Shown: piece after piece, positions 35,401 to 46,034 of the stretch
Layout of the letters: every line of letters begins with the position of its first letter
How positions within the stretch are numbered: position 1 is the first letter of the stretch
The notes under the pieces: generated by a model
Told to the model about the DNA's origin: nothing
The model's database searches: none
The model's input: the letters and a program-made list of their open reading frames with translations, nothing else
Source: Trebouxia sp. TZW2008
Lineage: Eukaryota; Chlorophyta; Trebouxiophyceae; Trebouxiales; Trebouxiaceae
Assembly: GCA_002118135.1 (NCBI GenBank)
Contig: BDIU01000190.1
Coordinates: forward strand, 122,939 to 186,938
Length of the DNA stretch: 64,000 nt
Direction: 5' to 3'
Program-made: the position numbers and the translations under genes

Positions 35401-38400
35401 TCCTGCAGTTCTCTTGCACGATCTGCTGCCGGCCATCACATTGCTGATTGCCTAATATGGCAAAGCCCTTGAAGACTTGGCTCACTGCTTCAGGCCACTG
35501 ATGTTGGCAGAAGAATATTCCTTTCTTGAGGTGAAGTTACACAACGCATGCATACTTGACCATGCTCTACTGCTTTCATTGTCTTAAGCTGCAAATTGTT
35601 CCAGTGTTTGATGCAAGCTTTTCAAGTGCATGCACATGTGTTACTGCCTGTGCCGTCTTGAGCTGCACTATTCATATTGTGCTTGATACCCAACACTTCA
35701 ACACTTGGTGTCATCTTGAAGCCATCTTTGCGGGCCGATGCATGAGGTATGGTGTGCATGAGAATGGGTCAGCAAACCATGAGAGGTTTAATCTTGCATA
35801 TACTGTCAATGCCAATCTGCCCAATCTTATCTATTGTTTCATCCGCAGCCGTCTGGTTTACGACCATATGTGCAAGGCTCTCTGTGCCTGGGGTATCAAT
35901 GCTAATTTGCCTAGGGACAGTCCAACTTAACCTGTCAATTTGTCCCCAGTCTTCTGGAATCTGACCATATTTGGAGAGCTCTCTGTGCAGAGTACAATGG
36001 CAGTGATCTCTGTCATCGAGATGCTTTTTGCTTAAAAGCTGCAAGCTGTCATGCTGCCACATGCTGCTGCTGACAGTTGACACTTGAGTTGTGATTGCTT
36101 GATGATTTGCTGTGACATCAGAAGCAAGCAATGCTGCTGCAGGAGCTCTTTGAGGACATCAAGGAATACCAGATGCAGCACAGAGCCAAACACCATGGGC
36201 AGTCCACATTCTCCTTGGACAGAGCAACAGTGGCCAAAGCTCTTGACATGTCAAGGCGATTAGATGCAGATGATGGCTCAGACCAGCAATTTGGCTGTCC
36301 CTTCATGATGGCATCAGAATCCAGCAAATTGCCGGCAAAGTCAACAGCTCCGATCACTAGCAAGCAGACTAGCAAGTGCCCTTTCAGCCAAGCGCAGTTG
36401 CAATCAGCACAGGAGAAGCAGCATACTATTTCAAGTGCAGCAGACAGGCAAAAGGAAATGTGTAGTCAGGAGCAAGACACAGCTTCTGCAACTGGTTCAG
36501 AATGCAGTGCAAAAGAAAATGTGCCACCTGCATTCTGTCCTTTTGCTGCTGGTATGACACAGGCACCTTCAGCAAGTTATCACCCTACAGCTGATACAGC
36601 ACAGGCAGAGACAGATGCAGCTGAAGCTTCAGAGAACGCACTGTTCACAACAGAAGACCTGCAAGACCTTCAGAGATATGAGGCATTTGACAGGGATCCT
36701 GATGAGGCAATGCTGCAGGCCTATGCATCCTTGCTGGCTGATAAAGTGGCAGAAGCTGACACAGCAGCTGGTGACAAACCAGCAGACACTGACACAGCAG
36801 CTGGTGACAAAGGGGTAGAAACTGACACAGCAGCCAATGACAAAGGGGTAGAAGCTGATACAGAGTTTGCTGACAAAGGTGCAGAAGCTGACACAGCAGC
36901 TGGTGGCACAGCGGAAGAAGCTGACACAAAGCCTGGGGACACACTGGCAGAAGCTGACACAGCATCTAATGATAAACGCACAGACGCTGACACAGCAGCT
37001 GGTGACAAGATGCTCAAGGGTTGCCATGACATGGGGTTGGAAGCTGACATCCAGCAGGCCCAGCATGCTCCTCATGGATCACAACGTGATGCACATGCAG
37101 CATCTGGTGCAAGCAGACAAGCAGCTGCTGATGCTTTGCTTCATAAAGATACAAATGCTCATGACAGCTGCACAGCAAGTTATGACGCACAGCAGACTCA
37201 GGGTACAGTCAAGATGACAGCACTTCAGAAGGGCATGCACCGTGTTGCAGCTGCTGTCAGCTCTTTGTGGCAAGAGCTAGTGCAGCAGCCTGCTCGGTGG
37301 CATGTCATGATGACTGTCTGCTTTGGAGTCCAGTTGGCTATGTTCCTTTACTTTGGGCTGGTGCATCAGAGGTGAGAAGCTGTGACCGTTGACCTGGCCC
37401 TGCAATGCCATTGACTCAACATCACTCAGTGTGGTTATACATTTGCTCATTTGGACCTTTCGCTGCGACGGTTTCAAAGAGCGAGGGCTGCTACATGCTG
37501 TATTGTACCTGAAACTCCTTTGACATCAGCTTTGTCGGGCACATTTTACTTTTGTGTCTGATTGATTGCAGGGAGTCTGTGTATTCAGGCAGTGGCTTGA
37601 GCAGCACAAGAGTAACATAATTTCCTCTGCCTCTCAGTATGAGTCAAGTCAGCTTGCTATGCATGTCTGCAGGGGTCAGATTGATGTCTCTCATCACCTC
37701 AGGCAAGAGGCAAAGGCACACCCCAGCATGGCTGTGTTGTTCCTGACGCCCTGCCACGCCACTCCATACTACAGCCATGTTCACGTCAACATCAGCATGG
37801 ACTTTCTGGATTGCTCTCCTCCAGGTCAGTCCAAGCAACAGCTGCTATACAATACTAGCCTCTGTTTTAATGACACAACATGCTCTCAGCGCATGGCATC
37901 ACTGCATGCTTTGGCTGTGAGCATGCTTTGCCTGCGCTGTGTTGCAAGCTTTTGTTATTTGCGCCGTGAAGCAATGCCTGCTTGCAGCTCATTGCGGCTT
38001 GTGACCTCAGTCCAGACGATGGAGCAGTTGTGAAAGCTGCCCTGCTTGTGGTCATGCACATGGACCATTGCAGATACTGCATTCCACATCAGCTGCTCAA
38101 ACAAGGATTGTGCATTAGTATGCAGCAGTCTGCAATAGATCTTGGTTTTGCGCTTGCCACGTAGGTTGGGCTGAAGCGACCAAGTGCCTGAACGGCCCTG
38201 ACTGTGGTACATCAGTCTTCTCCAGTTTTGCGGCATCAGATGCTACGGCAGAGAATCAGTGGACTCAGTTCAGACGCCAACCTGTGACGTTCTTGACAGC
38301 CCAGTGGGAAACTAAGAATAGCAATGCGCTGCCTACACACCTTGTCATGTTCAATGAGCTGGGACCAGCGCTGAGTAGATACATCGCGGGTCATGGCTTC

Positions 38401-38490
38401 TCCTTGCACAAGTCCTTTTTCAACTGCCATTTCCAGGTAGATGCTGGCACCAGAATCTGGGTTTGGAAGCGGACACAAACTATCGCATGA
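32451..38490 (+). CDS. PIGB: GPI mannosyltransferase 3 (PIG-B/GPI10), 10 exons, 969 aa with a large insertion
   Basis: This enzyme adds the third mannose, from dolichol-phosphate-mannose, to the GPI precursor in the ER. Exons: 32451-32572, 32703-32781, 32881-33017, 33126-33508, 33788-33902, 34483-34647, 35183-35363, 36122-37371, 37673-37824, 38165-38490. All phases agree. Family signatures in order are QTYFNPDEYWQSLEVAHH (GT22-type first loop with the acidic D-E pair), YGHKTWEWAAGLRGYTHP, RWVLVPWEFVKFNL, HPWHWNFSQGLP, HKEFRFLLPALCML, the last membrane segment ending GLVHQR, TPCHATPYYSHVH, and a C-terminus resembling other PIG-B proteins (FNELGPALSRYIAGHGF). The family is usually about 550 residues. 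The excess comes from exon 8, which inserts roughly 390 hydrophilic residues between the HKEFRF region and the last membrane segment. Introns 2 and 3 start with GC. Confidence 0.92.
34266..35540 (+). repeat. Decayed copies of PIG-B exon edges
   Basis: The block 34266-34380 closely repeats the acceptor and first 100 bases of the exon at 34483 (reading RWVLVPWEFVKFNLLQ before an indel). The block 34690-34790 repeats that exon's 3' end and donor. The block 35455-35540 repeats the 3' half and donor of the exon at 35183-35363. Confidence 0.85.
36122..37300 (+). other. Hydrophilic insertion in PIG-B, with CPF motifs and 11-residue repeats
   Basis: Residues about 395-785 of PIG-B are an insertion with no counterpart that I know in the family. 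It begins with a charged helix (QELFEDIKEYQMQHRAKHH). It then carries three Cys-Pro-Phe motifs (Cys codons at 36295, 36377 and 36535), and then eight exact 11-residue units at 36752-37015 of the type EADTAAGDKGV. It is encoded in one exon in frame with membrane segments on both sides, so it should be a large soluble loop. Confidence 0.8.
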
Positions 38491-39281
38491 TGTGTGTTTG
38501 ATCTGGAGAGTGTGCTAGGAGCCAGTCGGCTTGCAGAGATATGCTACCTTCAGCTCTGCTAGTTCAGTGCAGCAAGTTTAACGGAATTACTATGCAGTGA
38601 GTGATGTTACTGCATCTGTACCACTAACAATGAGGTCAATGCTGCTGCAGCTCAGGTCACTTGCTGTTCCTACTGTCAATATCAGCCTCAAGTCAGACCG
38701 ATTGACACATTGCAATTACCTGCATTGCCCGATGCTGCTTGCATGCTTGTTTGCAATCATCTGAGTGTTGGCCTAGACTGCAGCAAAAGGCATGGCAAAC
38801 CTCACGCTGGTCAGGTAATTGCAGCTTAGCTGCTGATCTATTCAATTTGCTGATGTCTGTTGGCCAGCAGCTTGCAGCTTTGAATTTTGACACACAAGCT
38901 AGCAAACACTGACTGGCTGGGCAAGGGCTGCAGCACCAGCGCTCTGAGATGAAACTGGTCTTGAAGCTTGCCACAGCACATGCGAACTTGATTTGTAGTC
39001 AGAGTGACAGCAGCGGTGGCGAGCGGTGGTAAGCACAGCATAGCATGGCGCAGCACACACTTCATTGCGTTATGAACTTCAATTTGACGGTCAAAGCTAC
39101 TCCGACCATCGTTTGCTTGCTTGACAAGCGCAGCTTGGCGTAGTTGGCACTGCATTGCAGGCTTCCGTCCTTGTCTTGCTGTCAAGAGGTCACGGCGCAG
39201 GTGCAAGAGGGCGCTCAAAGGCGTACAGTCGACCTTACTTGCCCAGCTGAGGGGCTACAGGGTCGAAAGAGCAGAGATATT
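38491..39281. other. Intergenic interval, no gene seen
   Basis: This is the 3' flank of PIG-B and the promoter region of the following glycoprotein gene. A minus-strand open frame of 126 codons exists (38838-39218), but it has no recognisable domain and I do not call it. Confidence 0.5.
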
Positions 39282-42200
39282 ATGGACAAAGCAAGCCGCT
39301 TGCTAGCAATTCTGGCGCATCTGATCGTACTCACAATCAACTCAACGGCTTCAGCTGCGGGCTTTCAGCAGCTGCTGCAGCCAAATGAGTCGAACGGTGA
39401 GCTCGAGTGTGTCTCGAGACGCTGACGGCTACAGCTGTGCCTTCCAATCATTCACTGCAGATACAGTCAGCTGCTACATGGCTTGCTGCTGAACTCGCTC
39501 TCATGTCATGCAGGCCTTGCCAGATCTGTTAGCACACAGCATGGCTGGACCTTTCCCCTTGGCAAGCCTGTCCAATTTGGCGCTATGAACCTACAGACAT
39601 CTGCACAGGCCTGCTGTGCCTCTTGTGAAGCAACACAAGAGTGCAGTGTCTGGTCCTGGTGCTCTGATACCGAAGGTAAATAGCTGCCAAGTGTTTCTTG
39701 CTAAGCTCAAAGCCTTCTTGTTATCCAGCCAAGCTGAATGAAGCTTCCTGTGTGCAGGATGCCAATCCATGTACCAACACTGCTGGCTTGGCAGCAATGC
39801 AAGGTCAGCTTGTCAGTGCTTCTGCTAGCAGTGTGTGTTGTAATGAAAAGGGTGATGGCCGATGTGACGCAGCTAATTGCAGAGCCCATATACGACTAGC
39901 GTTGCTACATGTGTGTCACAAGACATCAGTTTCGGCTGCCTATGCGCATGCTTGTGACTCCCAGCAGGAACTGACTGGTGCTGTATTTGCAGGCTGCAAG
40001 GCCAATGGAAACAGGATCCCTGCTGGACAACTGGAATCATTGCCAGGGAGGAGCTGTTGTCAGACGCACACACGTCTGCCATGTCTCTATCATTATCAGC
40101 ATCATCTGCTTTGACCCAAGCTACATCCAAGTACACTGAGCTGCTGAGCTCTGCAAGGCGTCACCTTCAACAGAACAGCCAAACCTACCAAGCTACAGTC
40201 ACTTTCACCCTGTCCTTCACCTCACAGCCTGCTACCAATCAAGGCCTGATCACACAAGAGCTGTCAACAGCCATCAAGCAAGTGACTGCGCCACTTGACA
40301 CTGTCACCACGGCAACTCCTATATCTGCAGGCAGCGGGCTTGTTCTCAATGTGTCAATCACCTTCCCACCAAGCAACACAGTGTCTGCCACACCGTCACA
40401 GGGCACCCTTGCAGCCATCAACCTTGTGCGGGCTTTGATCCAGAGCCCTGTTGAAGCCCTGCCAAACTTGTATACAACAGCTGGCAGCTTTACAGTGCAG
40501 ACTCTGTCCATCAGCGATGTTCTTGTTGCTGCTGGCAGCCCTGGCAGCACAACGCATGTCTCTCCCGTTCCTGCCTTTGGCCTGCCCACTACACTGCAGA
40601 ACAGCAGCCAGTCATCATCAGCAGCAACAGTGCCAACTCAAGCACCGCTGTTTTCACTTCAAGTTTCTCCACTACCCATGCCAATGCAATCCATGCAAGG
40701 ATCTGGGACAGTGCCTGGGCCTGCACCAACAACACCCACATTGACTTCACCTGCTATTGCACCGGTAAGTGTTCATGGTGAAGTCGTTCTACCATTGGCT
40801 GCACCTGAAACCTGATGTTGCGCCAGTTTGTGTTGATGGCACAGTAGCTGTCAAGCTGACTCCACCTGCTATTACGCCAGTAGGTCTTCATGGCACAGTA
40901 GCTCCACCACTGGCTTCACCTGCTGCTGCACTAGTAAGTCTATGTGGGCACAATACAGCTCACACAAGCATCATTTGCTGTCGTGCACATCAATGTCTGT
41001 TGATTTTGAATCCCCTGCTCCTGACTCTGATGAGTGTCATGCGCGCAACGGTGTGTGAGTGTCATGCAGGCAGCATCTGCTTTTTCCAGCAACTCCCCTC
41101 AAGTCACAAACTCACCTGATGCACAGGCATGCTTCCTGTTTGCTGCTGAAGGTGTTCAGAAAGCACTCAGCGGTCTGAGCACTTAGCTAGCGCTTGTGTC
41201 TCCTGGCTGCACAGTGCAAGCAGCTGCGATGAGACTTCTCTGATGCAAGCAAGCTTACTGTTCATTCAGCGCTATGTGTCTTCTGTGCAGGTTGGTATGT
41301 CTCTTGTCAGCTTCCAAGGCATCTTCCGATCCATCGCTGCTGGCACAACCACTGTGAATCAGTTGGAAAGCATTGCCTCCAGCTTAACCACAGCCTTAGC
41401 CACATGGGTTGCCCCAGTGCCTGTCAGCGTTAACATCACCCAAGGCACGTCAACCTCTAGCACAGCTGCATCAGCAACTGCTGCAGCAGTCAGTGGCGCA
41501 GTTACTGGCAGGCGGCATCTACTTCAGAGTAGTCAGACATTCCAGTCTACACTGACATTCCTTGCCACCTTCACAACTCAAGCTAGCTCCACGCCCTCAG
41601 CAACAACCATCAACAATGACCTAACAGCTACAGTACAACAAGCAGTGGCCCCTTTGACTTCCGTCAACACACTATTGCCAGTGCTGTCTGGGCTCAACTA
41701 CGCTGTGAACGTGTCAGTAGTCTTTCCTCCTGACAACACTGTATCAGCCACTCCCTCACAAGGCACCCTGGCAGCTGTGACCCTTGCCAACAAACTGAAG
41801 ACAGACGCTGCAACTGCCTTGCCTGGTCTGGTTGCTAAGAACGGGCCTGCCAATGTGACTGGGGTTGTGATTGTGACCAGCCTAGTGCCTGCTGGGCCCC
41901 CAAGCAGCTCCCACGCCCCCTCACCCACCCCCCATACCCCACTGCTGACGCCAATCACCCCTAGCCCAGCACCAACTTTGGGCCCAACAACAACAGGTAG
42001 GCATGGCTAGCACTGCCTGCCTGAACCGTGAACAGGTCACTTGTCTTGTACAGTCCCATTCAGAAGTTTTTAAAGGCAGTGTGCACTGCAGCTAGACAGT
42101 CACTGCTCATCTGGCACAGCTTGCTCGCATCCTTGTTTGTGTTCAGCAGCATTGCTCACAACAACTTGAGAGTCTCCTTGAATGCATGATACTGACAGCA

Positions 42201-44406
42201 ACAACATGCGCAGCCCGCTCTGTGCTATCGATTGCAACGACAACTTTGAAGATGATGTCCAATGCGTCATTGCAATGCTGTAGGTGGCAGCACAGCCCCA
42301 CCCCCTGTAAGTGCTTTCCTCACCTCCCCGGTTCCAACTCCAACCCCTGTTGTCAGCGCTGCACCCTCAGCAACCCAAATCCCTGCACCTCCTACCCCTG
42401 ACTTGGTACTTAACCCTACCATACCATACCTACCAGTGATCAGTCAACCACCACCTGGCAACCCTTCTGCTGTCAGCCCTCAACCGCAACCAAGCGCCTT
42501 CGCTCAAGCTCCAGTCTTGGAACCAACTTTTGCTGCTGCTGAGGCTCCAAATGGTGTTGGAGCCGAAACTGCAACAGTGCCCAGTTTGCTATTAGTCAAA
42601 ACCCCTGCCCCAGCTGGGGCCCCAGAGGGCTTGAGCCCTGTGACCACTGTCCCGACAGCGTACGGCCCTCAGACATTGCCTGCACCACTTACAGCGCCAT
42701 ACACAACGTCGACTCTGTCAGGTGCTATCTCACCTGTGGTGTTTTTGACACCATCAACACCTGCTCAGACCCCCCAAACCCAGAATTCCGGCCCAAATGC
42801 AGAGCCTGTGAGTGCAGCACAATCCCCTCCACCTTTGTTTGCTCCAGGGTCTGCGTCTGGTGTCTCACCTGCTGCACCATCAAGGGCTACACCTGTGCCC
42901 ACTCAAGCTTCAACAGTCAGGCAGACATCCTCTCCTTTGCCCTTGCCCTTGCCCTCACCATTACCACCCTCACCATCCTCACCACCCTCACCAGCCTCAC
43001 CAGCCTCACCAGCCTCACCAGCCTCACCAGCCTCACCACCTTCACCACCCTCATCACCCTCACCCTCGCCCTCGCCCTCGCCCTCACCCTCGCCCTCACC
43101 CTCACCCTCACCCTCACCCTCATCCTCAAAATTGACTCCAACCCCACCCTCAACCCCAAGACCACCCTCACCTACCCCAACAGCCCATGGCACCCCAAGT
43201 CCTGCAACAAGTCCTCTCACACTCAATGTCAGTGTCCTGTTCCCTGGCAACTCAGATGCAGCCATTGCAAACCTCACCAACACTTTGACAATAGCGCCAG
43301 CCAGCGTCTTGAACCCTGTGACTGCAGTGTATGGCCCTGTGTTGCTTCAGCACTTGACAGTCACTGCAACAGGAGCAATGTCACCTGTCAGTCAGTCAGC
43401 TCCAATCCCTGTAGCAGCACCAACCACAGCAGACCAAGCAATGCTGAGGTCAAGTTCACCAACTTCACCTGCAGCGCCATCATCAGTAACCCAAGGGCAG
43501 ATTGCTTCTCCAGGGCTGTTTTCAACAGCCCCACAGAGGCAGAGCCCAGCTAGTCAAGTTCAAAGCATGACTGGCAGAGTTGAATCCCCTGCGCCTCCTC
43601 CACCTCCGCCGCCCCCTCCACCCCCACCCCCACCACCTCCTCCCCCAGGCACCCGGAGGTGACCATTCATGCCTTGTATCAAGCACAGTACTCAGTGCAG
43701 GACAGTATGCAAGCTTGTTCTGCTTCACCACAACGCCATCTGACATAGCAGTCACTGTATCTCCCATTCCTGCACAAATCCTTTACAGTACTCAATACTG
43801 CATAAGATTTTCAACTTGTTCTGCATCATGACAAGCATCTCCCCTGACACAGCAATCAGCAAGGCGCCTTCATTCTTTGCATTCTGCACAATCTTCAGTT
43901 CAGTATTTTTGAACTCAGATCAGCGCGTGTTTCAAGCTTGCTTTGCTTCATGACAAGTCATCTAAAGTCAGTCCAGAGTTGTGGCCTCGAACACCGACAG
44001 TGATGGTTGCTGCTTTGCAAGGTACCCACCTCCACCCCCACCGTTTTCCCCACTACCCCCTGGATCACGCCCTCCCTCAACCCCCACACAGCCCCCTCCT
44101 GCTCCCATAGCCTTTCCCCCAACATCAACACAGCAGGCATCTGTGCCATTTCCATTACCTGTATCAACAGGCAGGACAACTGTTCCCCCACTTTATGGAC
44201 AACCAGCACCAAGCATAAGAAGTTACTCAACAGCCCAACAGCCTTCAGCTTCAGGCCTGACTGTTGCACAAGCATCACAGCAAGCCACAGCATCAGCAGC
44301 TGCCGCCTCAGGTGCAGTTGCAGCTGCACCGCCAGCGCCCTCAGCTGCCTCTAGTCCTGCTGGTGCGTCAAACACTGCAGCTGCCCCAGCAGCTGCGCCT
44401 CAATGA
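39282..44406 (+). CDS. Secreted hydroxyproline-rich glycoprotein with PAN-like N-terminus, 7 exons, 1193 aa
   Basis: Exons: 39282-39396, 39514-39675, 39729-39803, 40001-40764, 41291-41996, 42284-43658, 44022-44406. All phases agree. The N-terminus is a signal peptide (MDKASRLLAILAHLIVLTI). Residues about 40-140 are a Cys-rich PAN/Apple-like region (SAQACCASCEATQECSVW, later DPCWTTG). Two homologous domains follow, each starting RRHLxQxSQTxQxT and containing a strand ending FPPxNTVSATPSQGTLAA. A third, shorter related segment (LTLNVSVLFPGN) lies near 43210. Between and after them are Pro/Ser/Thr-rich stretches: (SP)n at 42931-43128, polyproline at 43590-43650, and a second Pro-rich block in the last exon ending in an Ala-rich tail. 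This is the composition of green-algal cell-wall or extracellular-matrix glycoproteins. The exact family is not assigned. The two acceptors before 40001 and 44022 are unusual AAG sites. Confidence 0.8.
42931..43128 (+). repeat. Serine-proline repeat block in the HRGP
   Basis: About 65 residues are almost entirely Ser-Pro or Ser-Pro-Pro-Ala dipeptide repeats from 6-bp and 9-bp DNA units (ccctca, cctcaccag). Prolines here would be hydroxylated and arabinosylated in a plant-type secretory pathway. The antisense strand reads as Gly/Glu or Val/Arg repeats, which are artefacts. Confidence 0.9.
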
Positions 44407-46034
44407 GCGAAAGAGCCAGGAGGTGTCTTGTCAGGTAAAGCGCCTTAGTGCCTGCTGTCCTGTGCATGTGAAGTTTGTGTGTTTCCTGCTGCACTGCTGC
44501 TGCCTTGCTGCTACCCGCTGACTGATCAATGCAGTGCATGAGCTGTTGTGCTGAAGGTCACAATACAAGGACAACCAGCATCACTGCCTTACACAGCCTG
44601 CCTTCACAGTATAGTCCTGTGGGACTGTCCTGTTGGATCCTCACACTCTGTACATAAAGCATGCATGCCACAGCAACGTTCAAGCTCTGATGGTCCTTTG
44701 CAGGGTCCTAGTCCAAGTGCAGGGGGTTGTGCCATTGTCCAGTCAAGCCACCACAGCCAAAGGATCAACCCAAACAAACTAAATTGTAGCTCTTGTAGCA
44801 GAGCAGCAGCAACAAGCTAGCTGTGGCGACTGTAAACATGTGCTCAGTGAATGAAGCTTTAGGGTGTGCAGTAATGAATAAGCCCTGCAATACAGTGATA
44901 CTGGTAGCAGTGTCCAAAGTCAAAACAGCAGCGTTATGTGTCACAATCAGGCCTGGACATTGAGTCATGTATTGATCAAGGTAAAGACAGAACTGATTAA
45001 TATGCAATATGTACTGCACGGCAAACAGGGTTTGTTGAATGCTTGCTGCCTGATCATGAACTCCAGAAATATGCTGGTCTGATGCTTACAAAGAATCAGG
45101 GCAGCTTTGGCATTTGCAGTCAGCAGCACTGCATACACCATGATGTCAAGCCCTGCCCATGACCCTAAGCTGCATGACTGCAAGGCTTAGCCCTGGTCAA
45201 AGGCAGCTTGCAATCAAAGAGCTGTGGCCTGCCGCTGTGGCCTGCCGCTGTGGCCTGCCGCTGTGGCCTGCCGCTGTGGCCTGCCGCTGTGTCTTGCCAT
45301 CAGCATTAAACCAAGTTGAGAACAGCGCCAGCAGGACTTCGGAAGGAGCAGTCCACATGAGACTGTGTGCACGCTATGCAGAATCGTCTTGCAGAGCGTC
45401 ACACAGTACAGTGGACAGCAAAGGTGCACAATGAGGAACATCGACACCATGACAATTAGCAAGCACCACTTGCGCAAAGACAGACAGCGGCTCTGGCCTG
45501 CTCTGGCATCAGGCAGTTGCATGTCAGGAGCACCAGTGTCCACGGTGTTGAAGCCTGATTTGCCAAGAAGAAGAGCACAACCACAGCTGCTGATCAGTCT
45601 TCATGATGAGACAAAATTCAAACCTGCATGCTGACAGCATCGAAGCATGCCACGATGACCTGCCATTCAAAGCTCGTGCTGTGCTCATAGCAAAGATCTC
45701 TCGCTCGCACAGCTCCTTCACGCTGAGTTCGTTGAAGGCTGCAAGCCTGCAACACACCAAGGGTATCCAGGCCGGCTTGACAAGCGTCTGCAAAGCGCCG
45801 CCCTCAGAGCAGCTGCTACGCCGGTTTCGATACGCCCGGAAGCAGCGTAGCCTTTGACGCTCTTGACTCTGACCTGCGTACGCACAAGAGATCAGCAAGA
45901 CTCTGCGTGATCACGAAGCCGGTAGCTCTGCAAGCAAGGGTCCGTCAAGCTACCGCCGCGAGCGAGAGCTGTCCAACTGCGGTTGTGTCTGCTGCCTGTC
46001 ACCTCCAAAAGCTTCTGCGAACACAGCAGCGCTG
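44407..46034. other. Unassigned interval; possible minus-strand membrane-protein exons
   Basis: No confident gene is seen. On the minus strand three stretches look exon-like: 45690-45780 (AAFNELSVKELCEREIF), around 45085-45150 (DIMVYAVLLTANAKAALIL, hydrophobic) and 44765-44890 (MFTVATASLLLLLCYKSYNL ending in a stop). They could be parts of a small membrane protein starting near 45.9 kb, divergent from the ShK gene, but I could not join them in consistent phase. The 3' flank of the glycoprotein gene and a minisatellite are also here. Confidence 0.25.
45221..45298. repeat. 13-bp minisatellite, six units
   Basis: Six head-to-tail copies of gctgtggcctgcc occur, the last with two changes. They lie in the unassigned interval upstream of the ShK gene. 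Confidence 0.95.

Noticed and set aside
38838..39218. 126-codon minus-strand open frame
   Set aside because: No domain, no homologous pattern recalled, and no supporting splice or context evidence.
42903..43283. Minus-strand open frames of Gly/Glu or Val/Arg repeats
   Set aside because: Antisense of the serine-proline repeat of the glycoprotein; simple-sequence artefact.
45221..45298. Six direct repeats considered as a CRISPR-like array
   Set aside because: Units of 13 bp are contiguous without spacers and lie in a eukaryotic nuclear context; ordinary minisatellite.
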